Positions 41,074 to 49,071 of a stretch of 60,162 nucleotides of DNA are shown piece by piece; the first letter of the stretch is position 1; every line of letters starts with the position of its first letter. Below the pieces are notes generated by a model that had not been told where the DNA came from, made no database searches, and saw nothing but the letters and a program-made list of their open reading frames with translations. The translations under genes were made by a program, and so were the position numbers. The stretch is from Caballeronia cordobensis (GTDB lineage Bacteria > Pseudomonadota > Gammaproteobacteria > Burkholderiales > Burkholderiaceae): contig NZ_FCNY02000031.1 in NCBI RefSeq assembly GCF_001544575.2, positions 1 through 60,162 of the forward strand, given 5' to 3'.

Positions 41074-42353
41074 GCATGCTCCATCATTGCGCGCCATTGT
41101 TTGTAGGCTTCGCGCATGCCGGTTTCGTCGGTGGCGTGCGCGGTTTTTTCACCGTTCGGTGCGGTGGTCTCGCGATTCAGGCCGCGATTCACGAGAATCG
41201 GCACATCGGGGCCCGCATACGAGCCGCGCTGCACGCGTTCCCATGCTTCGGCGTCGTCCGGACTGCCGAAGCCGAACGGACCCTGGAAATGCTCGTGAAT
41301 GCGCAAGCGCACGCGATTGGCTTCTTCCGGCCCGCCGTCCATCGCAAGCGCGACGTGGCGAATCTCGGTCTCCTGCGCGGAAATGGGGCGCAGCACGCGG
41401 AAGAACGCCATGGAAAGCGCGAGGTTCGGAAAGAGATTCAGATTGAAGCCGACGCCCATCAGCGAGCGCACGATGCGCCGCACTTCCTCGGGCGTGTGCT
41501 TTTCTGCGAGCTGCGCGGCGAGTTCGCTGAAGCGTTCGGGCAAGGGCGCGCCGTCGTCCTCGTCGAGATCGACGATCTCGGGCACCAGCACCGCGAGACT
41601 GTGGCCGTTGCCGAGCGAACGGCAGAAGGCGTCTTCACTCGTCATGAAGCTCGTGATGGCGGCGGCGGTTTCATCGTCGATCGACTTCATCCACGACTTG
41701 TGGACCACGGGGAAGTGATAAAGATCGGTCGTGTTTTCGAGCTGAATCTTCCAGTTGCCTTTGAACTTGAACTTGTGCTCGCCGTTGGCCTTGATCGGAT
41801 AGCCCGCGCCTTGCTTCATGAACAGATCGATCCACGACTTCGCGCCGCCGAGAAAGTCTTCGAGCGGTTCGATCGCTTCGTTGAAGCTCGCGAAGATCAA
41901 GCCCTGATAAATCCCCACGCGCAGTTTCTTGAGCGGCAGATCGCCTTTCTCGCACACGCCTTCGTAGCCGTCGCCGTAGGGCAATGCACGCAGCGTGCCG
42001 TCGAGCGCATAAGACCAGCTGTGATAGGGGCACGTGAAGCCCTTCGCATTGCCTTTGTGTTCTTCGCACACGGTGGCGCCGCGATGACGGCAGCGGTTTT
42101 GCAGCACGTTCACCGCGCCGCTCTTGTCGCGCACGACGATAACCGGCTGGCGGCCGATGGTCGTCGTCACGAAATCGCCGGGTTTCGGCAATTCGCTTTC
42201 ATGCGCGACCCAGATCCATGTTTTATAGAAGATGCGTTCGAGTTCCGCTTCGAAGAGATCGGCGTCGTAATAGAGCGACGGCGCGATACGATCGGCTTGC
42301 GCGCGCATATGCAGCGCGCTCGTGTCGATGACGTGGGTGGTCGATGTACTCAT
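41070..42353 (-). CDS. iacC: Rieske dioxygenase large subunit IacC
   Basis: Terminal oxygenase alpha subunit of 427 residues. The Rieske [2Fe-2S] ligands are C88/H90 in CRHRGATVC and C108/H111 in CPYHSWSY. Mononuclear iron ligands are H213 and H218 in ENTTDLYHFPVVHKSW, with D210 as the bridging aspartate. In IAA degraders IacC with IacD and the reductase IacF forms catechol. ATG 42353 is the start. The gene leads a two-gene operon with iacD and is divergent from a LysR gene. An AAATCGATTAAAAA site lies about 100 bases upstream. Confidence 0.92.
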   Translation of the reverse strand: MSTSTTHVIDTSALHMRAQADRIAPSLYYDADLFEAELERIFYKTWIWVAHESELPKPGDFVTTTIGRQPVIVVRDKSGAVNVLQNRCRHRGATVCEEHKGNAKGFTCPYHSWSYALDGTLRALPYGDGYEGVCEKGDLPLKKLRVGIYQGLIFASFNEAIEPLEDFLGGAKSWIDLFMKQGAGYPIKANGEHKFKFKGNWKIQLENTTDLYHFPVVHKSWMKSIDDETAAAITSFMTSEDAFCRSLGNGHSLAVLVPEIVDLDEDDGAPLPERFSELAAQLAEKHTPEEVRRIVRSLMGVGFNLNLFPNLALSMAFFRVLRPISAQETEIRHVALAMDGGPEEANRVRLRIHEHFQGPFGFGSPDDAEAWERVQRGSYAGPDVPILVNRGLNRETTAPNGEKTAHATDETGMREAYKQWRAMMEHA

Positions 42354-42447
42354 CGTTCGTTGTGGGGTGAGGTTGATCGGTTAAGAGGCGCGCGATGCGG
42401 ATCGGCACATCCTCTCGTTGACATCAGTCTCGCTTTGCGAAGATCAT

Positions 42448-42466
42448 GCGTCAAATCGATTAAAAA
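42448..42466. promoter_or_regulatory. Candidate LysR site upstream of iacC
   Basis: GCGTCAAATCGATTAAAAA at 42448-42466 lies in the gap between iacC and the LysR gene. Its second part, AAATCGATTAAAAA, differs by one base from AAATAGATTAAAAA before iacF. Its first part, GCGTCAAAT, is repeated before the MFS gene. Distance and orientation relative to all three leftward genes are similar, as expected for one regulator. Confidence 0.5.
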
Positions 42467-42509
42467 ACGGTTGCCCGATAAATGCGGCCGATATCTTGAG
42501 AGTTCCGCA

Positions 42510-43430
42510 ATGACTTCCCTCGACCATGTCGATCTCAATCTGCTGCGTGTCTTTCAGGCCATCGTGGAAGAGCGCAGCCTCACCAAGGCGGGTGAGCGGC
42601 TCGCGCTATCGCAACCCGCGGTGAGCTATTCGCTCGGCCGCCTGCGCACGCTTTTCGACGACGCGCTCTTTATCCGCACGCGCGCGGGCATGCAGCCGAC
42701 GCCCGTCGCGCTGGAACTGGCCGAGATCGTCGGACGCGCTCTCGATACCGTGCGCGAAGCGTTGCGCTTCGCCGAGCGCTTCGATGCATCTACGAGCAAT
42801 CGCACGTTTCGTCTTTCGCTTTCCGATGCGGGAGAAATGGCGTATTTGCCGGCGATTTGCCAGGCGCTGCACGAGACCGCGCCGCGCGTGAAGCTGTTGA
42901 TCGAGCCTTCGCCCGTGGAGGAAATCGAAGAGGCGCTGCGTTCGAGCCGCCTGGACTTCGCGATCGGCAATCTGCCGTCGTTGTTGCCGCGCACGCGTCA
43001 CGCACTGCTTTTCGAGGAAGCGTATGTCTGCATGACGAGAAAGCGCGCCGACTTGCCCGCAGGCGAGACGTTGAATCTCGATGATTTTCTACGGGCGTCC
43101 CATGTGCAGGTGCGTTCGCTCGAACATAGCCATCACGCGCTCGACGACGCGTTGCGCGCGCAGGGCGTCGGCCGCAATATCGCGCTTGCGCTGCCGCACT
43201 TCGTCGCCGTGCCCGGCGTGCTCTCGGTGACGGATTTGTTCGCGACCCTGCCCGAACGCCTCGCGCATATCCTCAATCGCAACGACGCCTTCCGCATCTA
43301 TGCGCTGCCGGTGCAGTTGCCCACGGCCGCCGTCACGATGCACTGGCACGAGCACTTCCACGAAGACGAAGGCATCGCATGGATGCGCGGCCTGATCGCA
43401 GATATCCTCGCAAGCTTCGGGAAACGGTGA
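42510..43430 (+). CDS. LysR-family regulator of the iac locus
   Basis: LysR regulator of 306 residues in the NahR/NodD-like branch: VDLNLLRVFQAIVEERSLTKAGERLALSQPAVSYSLGRLR is the DNA-binding part, and FRLSLSDAGEMAYLPAICQALHE starts the effector domain, which in relatives binds aromatic acids. It is divergent from iacC and converges with iacF two bases away. A LysR regulator responding to dioxindole-3-acetate has been reported for the Paraburkholderia phytofirmans iac genes, and this is the likely equivalent. ATG 42510 starts the homology. Confidence 0.9.
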   Translation: MTSLDHVDLNLLRVFQAIVEERSLTKAGERLALSQPAVSYSLGRLRTLFDDALFIRTRAGMQPTPVALELAEIVGRALDTVREALRFAERFDASTSNRTFRLSLSDAGEMAYLPAICQALHETAPRVKLLIEPSPVEEIEEALRSSRLDFAIGNLPSLLPRTRHALLFEEAYVCMTRKRADLPAGETLNLDDFLRASHVQVRSLEHSHHALDDALRAQGVGRNIALALPHFVAVPGVLSVTDLFATLPERLAHILNRNDAFRIYALPVQLPTAAVTMHWHEHFHEDEGIAWMRGLIADILASFGKR

Positions 43431-43432
43431 GT

Positions 43433-44401
43433 TCAGAGATCGAGCACGAGCACCGGCGAGCGGGAGCGTGATACACAGCAGCAGATCACGCTGTTGCTCG
43501 CGCGCTCGGCCTTGGAAAGACAATGATCGCGATGCTCGGGCTCGCCGCTCACGACATCCACCATGCAGGTGCCGCAGACGCCTTCGCCGCATGACGTATC
43601 CACTTCGATGCCGATCGAAGCGAGCGCATCGACGATCGATGTGGTGGCATCGACACGCACGGTCTCGCCGCTGCTTGCGATTTTCACATCGAACGTATCG
43701 AGCGATGTTTCCGGCTGAGCGTGCGGCTCGGCCTTGAAGCGTTCGAGATGGATGGCATCGGCGGGAAGACGTTTCTGCGCCGACGCCACCACGACGTCCA
43801 TGAATGGCGCGGGACCGCACGTGTAGACATGCGCGCGCTCGTTCGCATCGCGCAGCAAGGCGTCGAGTTCATCCGAAAGCGCCTCGCGGCCGACGCCGAA
43901 ATGCAGCTTCACATGGCGGTCGAACGGCGCGCGCGCGAGAAGGGGCAGAAATGCCGCATGCGTTTCGCTGCGCGCGAAATAGTGCAGCGTGAAGGGCGCA
44001 TCGATGGCGACGAGACGGTATGCCATCGAAAGCAAGGGCGTAATGCCGATGCCCGCGCCGATCAGAATATGCTCGCTCGCGGTTTCTTCGAGCCGGAACA
44101 GGTTGCGCGGCGCGCCGATCGACAGCTCGCTGCCGATGCGCACTTCGTCATGCAGCGAACGCGAGCCGCCGCGCGACTCGTCTTCCTTCTTGACCGCGAA
44201 AACATGCGAGTCGCGGCAAGACGGATCGCCGCACAGCGAGTATTGGCGCGTGATGCCGGTCGGACCCGTGACATCGATATGCGCGCCGGGTTCGTAGCTG
44301 TCGAAGGGCAGGCCGTCGAGCCGCGAGACGCTGAACGAGCGAATGCCGTGTGCTTCCTCGCGCAGTGCATCGACGCGAACTTTGAACATTTGAGCTTGCA
44401 T
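43433..44401 (-). CDS. iacF: Ferredoxin-NAD(P)H reductase component IacF
   Basis: Vanillate demethylase-reductase-type electron donor of 322 residues. It has a flavin domain (about 5-100, RQYSLCGDP), an NAD domain (about 105-225, LIGAGIGITPLLSMAY and YTCGPAPFM) and a C-terminal plant-type [2Fe-2S] domain with the CGEGVCGTC cysteines and a further cysteine in HRDHCLS. It would feed electrons to IacCD. ATG 44401 is the start. A 10-bp perfect inverted repeat and an AAATAGATTAAAAA site lie just upstream. Confidence 0.9.
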   Translation of the reverse strand: MQAQMFKVRVDALREEAHGIRSFSVSRLDGLPFDSYEPGAHIDVTGPTGITRQYSLCGDPSCRDSHVFAVKKEDESRGGSRSLHDEVRIGSELSIGAPRNLFRLEETASEHILIGAGIGITPLLSMAYRLVAIDAPFTLHYFARSETHAAFLPLLARAPFDRHVKLHFGVGREALSDELDALLRDANERAHVYTCGPAPFMDVVVASAQKRLPADAIHLERFKAEPHAQPETSLDTFDVKIASSGETVRVDATTSIVDALASIGIEVDTSCGEGVCGTCMVDVVSGEPEHRDHCLSKAERASNSVICCCVSRSRSPVLVLDL

Positions 44402-44424
44402 GATGATGCCTTTCCGAAGTGATC

Positions 44425-44455
44425 AAGGGACGATGTGTCTAGCGTATCGTCCCTT
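44425..44455. promoter_or_regulatory. Perfect 10-bp inverted repeat upstream of iacF
   Basis: AAGGGACGAT at 44425-44434 pairs with ATCGTCCCTT at 44446-44455 over 11 bases, between the MFS stop and the iacF start. It could end the MFS transcript or be an operator for iacF. There is no clear U-tract on the minus strand, which favours an operator or a processing hairpin. Confidence 0.45.
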
Positions 44456-44467
44456 CTCGGATAAACA

Positions 44468-44481
44468 AAATAGATTAAAAA
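44468..44481. promoter_or_regulatory. Candidate LysR site upstream of iacF
   Basis: AAATAGATTAAAAA lies 67 bases before the iacF start and differs by one base from the element before iacC (42453-42466), in the same orientation relative to the gene. Confidence 0.45.
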
Positions 44482-44510
44482 GAACCCGTGATATCAATTC
44501 GACGGATATT

Positions 44511-45920
44511 TCACGCGGTCGTCGCCGCCGCTGCGGGCGCCGATTCGCGTGGGGATGCCGGCTCGACCGTCGTGCGCGCTTCACGCGCTTCGCGTTCGAG
44601 ACTTGCCCGGTACTGTCTGCATCCGGCGAAGAGCAGTGCGGCGGCGAGCACGATGGCCACGGCGTTGATGATCGCCATCGAGTGGCCGACCGCGAGCGGC
44701 GAGGCGAACACCTTGTCCGTGACGAGCGCGACGAGCGTCGTGCCGAGACCCAGGCCGATCAGGTTCGATACGAGCAGAAACATCGCCGATATCTGCGCAC
44801 GCATCTGATTCGGCGCGAGCGCCTGCATTGCCGCGGCGGAAGTCGGAAGCGGGAACGACGCGAAGAACATCGCCGCAACGAGCCATGCAAGCGATACGCC
44901 GAGGCTCGAAGCCTGCGTGAACGCGATAGCCGGTACGAGCATGCACGCGGCGCCGATCCATGCGGCGCGCATCGGCGCATCGGTGCGGCCGCGGCGCAGC
45001 AGCCAGTCGTTGAGCCAGCCGCCGCAAAACACGCCCGTCGTATTCGCGGCAAGCATCACGATGCCGAGCATATAACCGGTCTCGACGGGCGTCAGACCGA
45101 AGCGGCGCATATAGAATGCGGGGGTCCATCCCATCAGGCAGTAGAGGCCCATGGCATAGAACGAGAAGCCGGCGTAATGACAGAAGAATGTCTTTCGATG
45201 GCTCGCGATGAAGCGCAGCGCGTCGCTCATCGCCACGCGTTTGACCTTGCCCGTGCCGTCCTGCGCGAGTCCTTTGCGGGCGGGGTCGCGCACCGTCAGC
45301 ATGAAGACGAGCGCGACGAGCAGACCCGGCAATCCGACGATGAAGAACGTAAGCTGCCACGCGCGCACTTCGCCGACGAGCGGCAGCGTGAACGCGCTTG
45401 CATGCTTGAGCAGCGCGATCACATAGCCGCCGACGAGAAAGGCTATGCCGCCGCCGATGAACGAGCCGAGCGAATAGATGCCGATCGCGCGGCCCATCTT
45501 TTCCTTGGGAAAGTAATCCGCGAGCATCGAGTAGGTTCCGGGCGACAGCGCCGCTTCGCCCACGCCGACACTCATGCGCGACGCGAACATATGCACGAAG
45601 CTCTGGCTCAGGCCGCATGTCGCCGTCGCGATGCTCCACAGGGCAATGCCCGCCGCGATGATTCTCGGCCGCGCGAAACGGTCGGCGAGATAGGCGATCG
45701 GCATGCCCATCACCGCATAAAAGAGCGAGAACGCGAACCCGTGCAGCAGGCTGAATTGCGTATCCGTGAGATGGAGATCGCGCTTGATCGGCTCGATCAT
45801 GAGCGCGAGCACCTGGCGGTCGATGAACGAAAAGACGTAGGCCAGCATGCAGATCACGACGACATACCACTCGTATCTGTAGCGCTTGCCTTCGGGCTTC
45901 GTGGTGCTGGATGAATGCAT
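44511..45920 (-). CDS. MFS transporter associated with iac genes
   Basis: Major-facilitator transporter of 469 residues with 12 helices. Motif blocks include FSFIDRQVLALMIEPIKRDLHLTDTQFSLLHGFAFSLFYAVMGMPIAYLADRFARPRII (helices 1-2 with the D-R-x-x-R loop) and VGVGEAALSPGTYSMLADYFP. It has a polar, Ala-rich C-terminal tail. In Paraburkholderia phytofirmans an MFS gene near iac is needed for handling dioxindole-3-acetate, so a similar role is likely. It is transcribed in the same direction as iacF and 109 bases before it. Confidence 0.88.
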   Translation of the reverse strand: MHSSSTTKPEGKRYRYEWYVVVICMLAYVFSFIDRQVLALMIEPIKRDLHLTDTQFSLLHGFAFSLFYAVMGMPIAYLADRFARPRIIAAGIALWSIATATCGLSQSFVHMFASRMSVGVGEAALSPGTYSMLADYFPKEKMGRAIGIYSLGSFIGGGIAFLVGGYVIALLKHASAFTLPLVGEVRAWQLTFFIVGLPGLLVALVFMLTVRDPARKGLAQDGTGKVKRVAMSDALRFIASHRKTFFCHYAGFSFYAMGLYCLMGWTPAFYMRRFGLTPVETGYMLGIVMLAANTTGVFCGGWLNDWLLRRGRTDAPMRAAWIGAACMLVPAIAFTQASSLGVSLAWLVAAMFFASFPLPTSAAAMQALAPNQMRAQISAMFLLVSNLIGLGLGTTLVALVTDKVFASPLAVGHSMAIINAVAIVLAAALLFAGCRQYRASLEREAREARTTVEPASPRESAPAAAATTA

Positions 45921-45980
45921 CGTGCGTCTCCGATGAATGCTGGTTTTTCGACGTGCGCAGTGTCGATGCGGCGTAAATCC

Positions 45981-45999
45981 GCGTCAAATTCGCCGAAAA
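45981..45999. promoter_or_regulatory. Weak third copy of the iac LysR-type site
   Basis: GCGTCAAATTCGCCGAAAA shares GCGTCAAAT exactly and the A-rich end with the element before iacC. It lies about 60-80 bases before the MFS start. The remaining 293-base gap 45921-46213 holds only promoter DNA and a 15-codon frame. Confidence 0.35.
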
Positions 46000-46154
46000 G
46001 GGCAGCGGTCATCAGTGCGGCAAATGTTCGTCAACTTCAACTTAAAGTAATGTCTCAACTCGCGCCTATGCACGCTCGCGCATGTTTTTCAATCGTGCAT
46101 TCCTAGCATTGCGCAACGAACCGCTGCCGGAGAAGAATTGAGAAGCTTGACGCC

Positions 46155-46202
46155 ATGAAAATGAAAATCTATAAGCAGTCGCATCAGTGGCGACGCAAGT
46201 AG
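46155..46202 (+). CDS. Possible 15-residue leader peptide upstream of the AraC gene
   Basis: ATG 46155 opens a 15-codon frame encoding a basic peptide, MKMKIYKQSHQWRRK. Its TAG stop is directly followed by the strong AGGAGG ribosome site of the AraC gene, 11 bases before that start. Its own ribosome site is weak (AGAAG). The arrangement suggests translational coupling or leader control, but a frame this short can occur by chance. Confidence 0.25.
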   Translation: MKMKIYKQSHQWRRK

Positions 46203-46213
46203 CAGGAGGAGGG

Positions 46214-47155
46214 ATGTACGCCAATTTCGAAACCTTTGAAGACGCCGACCGCCACGCGCATGCGCTGACGGGCTGGGAACAGCGTTACGACCAGGTCGGC
46301 GAGGGCGCTTTTCGCAGCACGGTGAAGCAGGTTTCGATCGCGGGCGTGCAGGTATTTCAGGAATCCGCGAACGTTCGCATTGTTCAGCGCGGGCAGTTGC
46401 CGGCGGGCTTCGTTACCTTCGGGCTCGTGCTCGGCGGCGGTGCGCCGTTTTCATTTCAGGGCGTCAAGGTCGACGAGAACGCGCTCGTCGTCGCGCCCGG
46501 ATCGCGGGAATTCCTGTTGCATTCGCCGCCGAATATGTCGATGCTCGGCGTCGCCGTCGATGCGAAGCTGCTGTCCGCGGCGGCGGATATCGCAGGCGTC
46601 GATGTCCAGGACGAAATTCTTCACCGGCACGTGTTGAGCATCCCGAGCGCGGCGGGCGCGCGCGCGGGCAAGCGCATCATCGCGGCGGTCGAATCGGTGC
46701 TGGCCGATCCTGATCCTTTCGTTTCCGGCGATGGCGCGCACCGCTTCACGCAAACCGTCACGGAAAGCCTGATCGATCTGCTGACATTTCATGTGCCGAC
46801 GCGCGAGGACCGGCTGACTTATGCGTGCCGCGCCGATGTCGTCAAGCGCGCGCACGATCTCGTGCTCGCGCGCCCCGAGCAGCCGATATCCGTGCTGGAC
46901 CTGTGCGAGAAGCTGCGCGTGAGCCGCCGGACCGTTCAAAACAGCTTTCAATCCGTCACGCAGATGAATCCGGTCAGTTATCTGCGCGCCGTGCGTCTTG
47001 CGCAGGTAAGACGCGTGCTGACGACGACATCGCCGAACGAAGTGCCGGTACGCGAAGCCGCGATGCGCTGGGGATTCTCCAATCTCGGCCATTTCGCGAG
47101 CGATTACAAAAGCCTGTTCGGCGAGCTGCCCTCTCAAACACAGCGCGCCCGATAA
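46214..47155 (+). CDS. AraC-family regulator
   Basis: Regulator of 313 residues. The N-terminal ligand domain (about 1-195) is of the type seen in EutR/OruR-like regulators. The C-terminal double helix-turn-helix (about 210-310) has LDLCEKLRVSRRTVQNSFQSVTQMNPVSYLRAVRLAQVRRVL and the second-helix WGFSNLGHFASDYKSLFGELPS. ATG 46214 follows AGGAGGAGG. It lies directly upstream of the amine dehydrogenase operon on the same strand and is the obvious candidate to activate it in response to an aromatic amine. Confidence 0.9.
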   Translation: MYANFETFEDADRHAHALTGWEQRYDQVGEGAFRSTVKQVSIAGVQVFQESANVRIVQRGQLPAGFVTFGLVLGGGAPFSFQGVKVDENALVVAPGSREFLLHSPPNMSMLGVAVDAKLLSAAADIAGVDVQDEILHRHVLSIPSAAGARAGKRIIAAVESVLADPDPFVSGDGAHRFTQTVTESLIDLLTFHVPTREDRLTYACRADVVKRAHDLVLARPEQPISVLDLCEKLRVSRRTVQNSFQSVTQMNPVSYLRAVRLAQVRRVLTTTSPNEVPVREAAMRWGFSNLGHFASDYKSLFGELPSQTQRAR

Positions 47156-47313
47156 GCGGCGCGCTTTTTCCTTCTAAATGAATGCAAGCCGCATTGGCGC
47201 GGCGTGGATCGCTATCGCCTGTCGATCCCAGCGTAAAAGCGTCTCTCTGTCGGCTTGCTTTCGAATGCTCCATTTCGGCACGCACGCGCTGCCGGTTCCG
47301 AAGTGCTCTTTTT

Positions 47314-47343
47314 TATTGTCGTCTTTAGAGTCAATTCGACGAT
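47314..47343. promoter_or_regulatory. Dyad upstream of the amine dehydrogenase operon
   Basis: TTGTCGTC at 47314-47321 and GACGATAA at 47336-47343 form an inverted repeat with one mismatch and a 14-base spacer. It ends 18 bases before the heavy-chain ATG, so it could be a regulatory site or part of the 5' leader. The rest of the 206-base gap shows nothing distinct. Confidence 0.35.
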
Positions 47344-47361
47344 AAACAAGGAGGAGCACAG

Positions 47362-48513
47362 ATGAAGCTGAGACGGCTGGCCGCCGCGATGGGGGCCTTA
47401 CTGTATGGACTGCTTGCGTGTCAGGCGCACGCGGCCGAGAAGCCGGAAGAACTGACGGTGGCGAAGTTGCCGCCGTATAACCCGCATCGCGTGTTCGTGG
47501 CGGACGTATCGTTCGCGAGCATGACCGATGCGCGCGTTCATGTTTTCGATGGCGATACGAAACGCTTCGTCGGCGAGATCGACGGCGGCTTTGCGCCGGG
47601 ATTCGCGATCTCGCCCGATCACAAGACGAGTTATGTCGCGACGACCTACTTCGCGCGCGGCGGTCACGGCGCGCGCACGGACGTGGTCGAGATCATCGAC
47701 AACACGACGCTCGACGTGACCGGCGAAATCGTCATTCCGGCCAAGCACGGCCAGGCTGTGCCGACGCCGTACAACACGATCTTGTCGGAAGACGGTAGCC
47801 GTCTGTATGTATCGAACATCACGCCGTCCACATCGGTGACGGTGATCGATACGGCCGCGAAGAAGGTCGTGAGCGAGATCGACACCGATGCCTGCGTGCT
47901 TGCCTACCCGAGCGGCAACGATCGTTTCTCCGCGCTGTGCGAGAGCGGCAAGGCGCTCACGATCAGGCTCGATGCGGCGGGCAAGGAAGCGAGCCGCAAG
48001 CTCTCCGATGCGTTCATCGATGTCGATCGCGATCCCGCGTTCGTCAATGCGGTGCGCGACGGCAACAAATATCTCTTCGTCACCTTCAACGGCAACGCGC
48101 GCACGGCGGATTTCTCGGGCGATGCGCCGGTGTTCGGCGCTTCGTGGTCCTTGTTGAGCGATCAGGAACGCAAGGCCGGATGGCGTCCGGGCGGCTTGCA
48201 GCAGACCGCGCTGCACGTGGCGAGCCATCGTCTTTACGTCGCGATGCATAAGGGCGTCGACGGTTCGCACAAGGAACCGGGCACGGAAGTCTGGGTGTAC
48301 GACACCGAGAGCAAGAAGCGGGTCGCGCGCTGGGATCTCGCGAAGCAAAAGATCGATCCGCTGCTTGCGATTCAGGTCAGCACCGACGACAAGCCGCTGT
48401 TCTACGGCCTCACGCCGACTTCCGATCTCGTCGTGCTGGATGCGATGACCGGCAAGCGCCAGCACGTCGAAAAGCAGCTCGGCACGACGTCGACGTTGCT
48501 GCTCAATCCTTGA
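47362..48513 (+). CDS. aauB: Aromatic amine dehydrogenase heavy (alpha) chain
   Basis: Periplasmic seven-bladed beta-propeller subunit of the TTQ amine dehydrogenases (MauB/AauB family), 383 residues with a Sec signal peptide (1-24, ending AHA). Family blocks: YNPHRVFVADVSFASMTDARVHVFDGD, GFAPGFAISPDHKTSYVATTYFARGGHGARTDVVEIID and the C-terminal TGKRQHVEKQLGTTSTLLLNP. It forms an alpha2-beta2 enzyme with the light chain encoded three genes on. ATG 47362 follows AAGGAGGAG. Together with the light chain it identifies an aralkylamine dehydrogenase for tyramine, phenethylamine or tryptamine. Confidence 0.93.
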   Translation: MKLRRLAAAMGALLYGLLACQAHAAEKPEELTVAKLPPYNPHRVFVADVSFASMTDARVHVFDGDTKRFVGEIDGGFAPGFAISPDHKTSYVATTYFARGGHGARTDVVEIIDNTTLDVTGEIVIPAKHGQAVPTPYNTILSEDGSRLYVSNITPSTSVTVIDTAAKKVVSEIDTDACVLAYPSGNDRFSALCESGKALTIRLDAAGKEASRKLSDAFIDVDRDPAFVNAVRDGNKYLFVTFNGNARTADFSGDAPVFGASWSLLSDQERKAGWRPGGLQQTALHVASHRLYVAMHKGVDGSHKEPGTEVWVYDTESKKRVARWDLAKQKIDPLLAIQVSTDDKPLFYGLTPTSDLVVLDAMTGKRQHVEKQLGTTSTLLLNP

Positions 48514-48522
48514 GGTGACGCG

Positions 48523-49071
48523 ATGATCGATCCTGTCATTCTCATGGTGAGCATCGCGTCGGCGGCGATCGTCTCGCTCGCGAGCGCAGCGCCCAAATGG
48601 CGCGATCCGTCGCGCTTCCGTGCATCGCTCGAAGCGTTCGCATTGCTGCCGTCGTTCGCGCTCACGCCGCTGTCGTTTGCGTTTCCGGCCGTGGAGACCG
48701 CCGGTGCGCTCGGCTTGTTGTTCGCCGATACGCGCATGCCGAGCGCCATCGCGTTGATCGCATTGTTCACGCTCTTCGGCGCGGCGCTCGCGATCAACGT
48801 GATGCGCGGCCATACGGATATCGATTGCGGCTGCTCGGGCTTCATCGCCTCGGCACGCACGCCGAAATCGATCGGTTGGTGGCATGTGGCGCGTGCTTTC
48901 GCGCTTGCCGCGCTGACCGCGCTCACGCTTATCCCTGAAGCAACGCGCTCGCTCGTGTGGTTCGACTATATGAGCGCCGCCGCCTGCACGCTTTTCGCCG
49001 TCGCCGCGTGGTTCACGCTCGACGTGCTGCTGGTCAATCTTCCCAAGCTCGATTCTCTGAGGAATTCATGA
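48523..49071 (+). CDS. mauE: MauE-type membrane protein for amine dehydrogenase maturation
   Basis: Inner-membrane protein of 182 residues with about four or five helices, of the MauE/DoxX-like family. It is needed with MauD to make the disulfide-rich light chain. The conserved pair of cysteines is present in DIDCGCSGF (about 105). The gene starts 9 bases after aauB and its stop overlaps the mauD start. MauE is thought to carry reducing or oxidising equivalents to MauD across the membrane, analogous to CcdA. Confidence 0.9.
   Translation: MIDPVILMVSIASAAIVSLASAAPKWRDPSRFRASLEAFALLPSFALTPLSFAFPAVETAGALGLLFADTRMPSAIALIALFTLFGAALAINVMRGHTDIDCGCSGFIASARTPKSIGWWHVARAFALAALTALTLIPEATRSLVWFDYMSAAACTLFAVAAWFTLDVLLVNLPKLDSLRNS

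Noticed and set aside
44400..45914. 504-codon + strand frame opposite the MFS transporter
   Set aside because: Low-complexity Arg/His/Glu composition and no domain, against a clear 12-helix transporter on the other strand.
47398..48885. 495-codon minus-strand frame opposite aauB and mauE
   Set aside because: Antisense to two recognised genes of a tightly packed operon; no ribosome site or domain.
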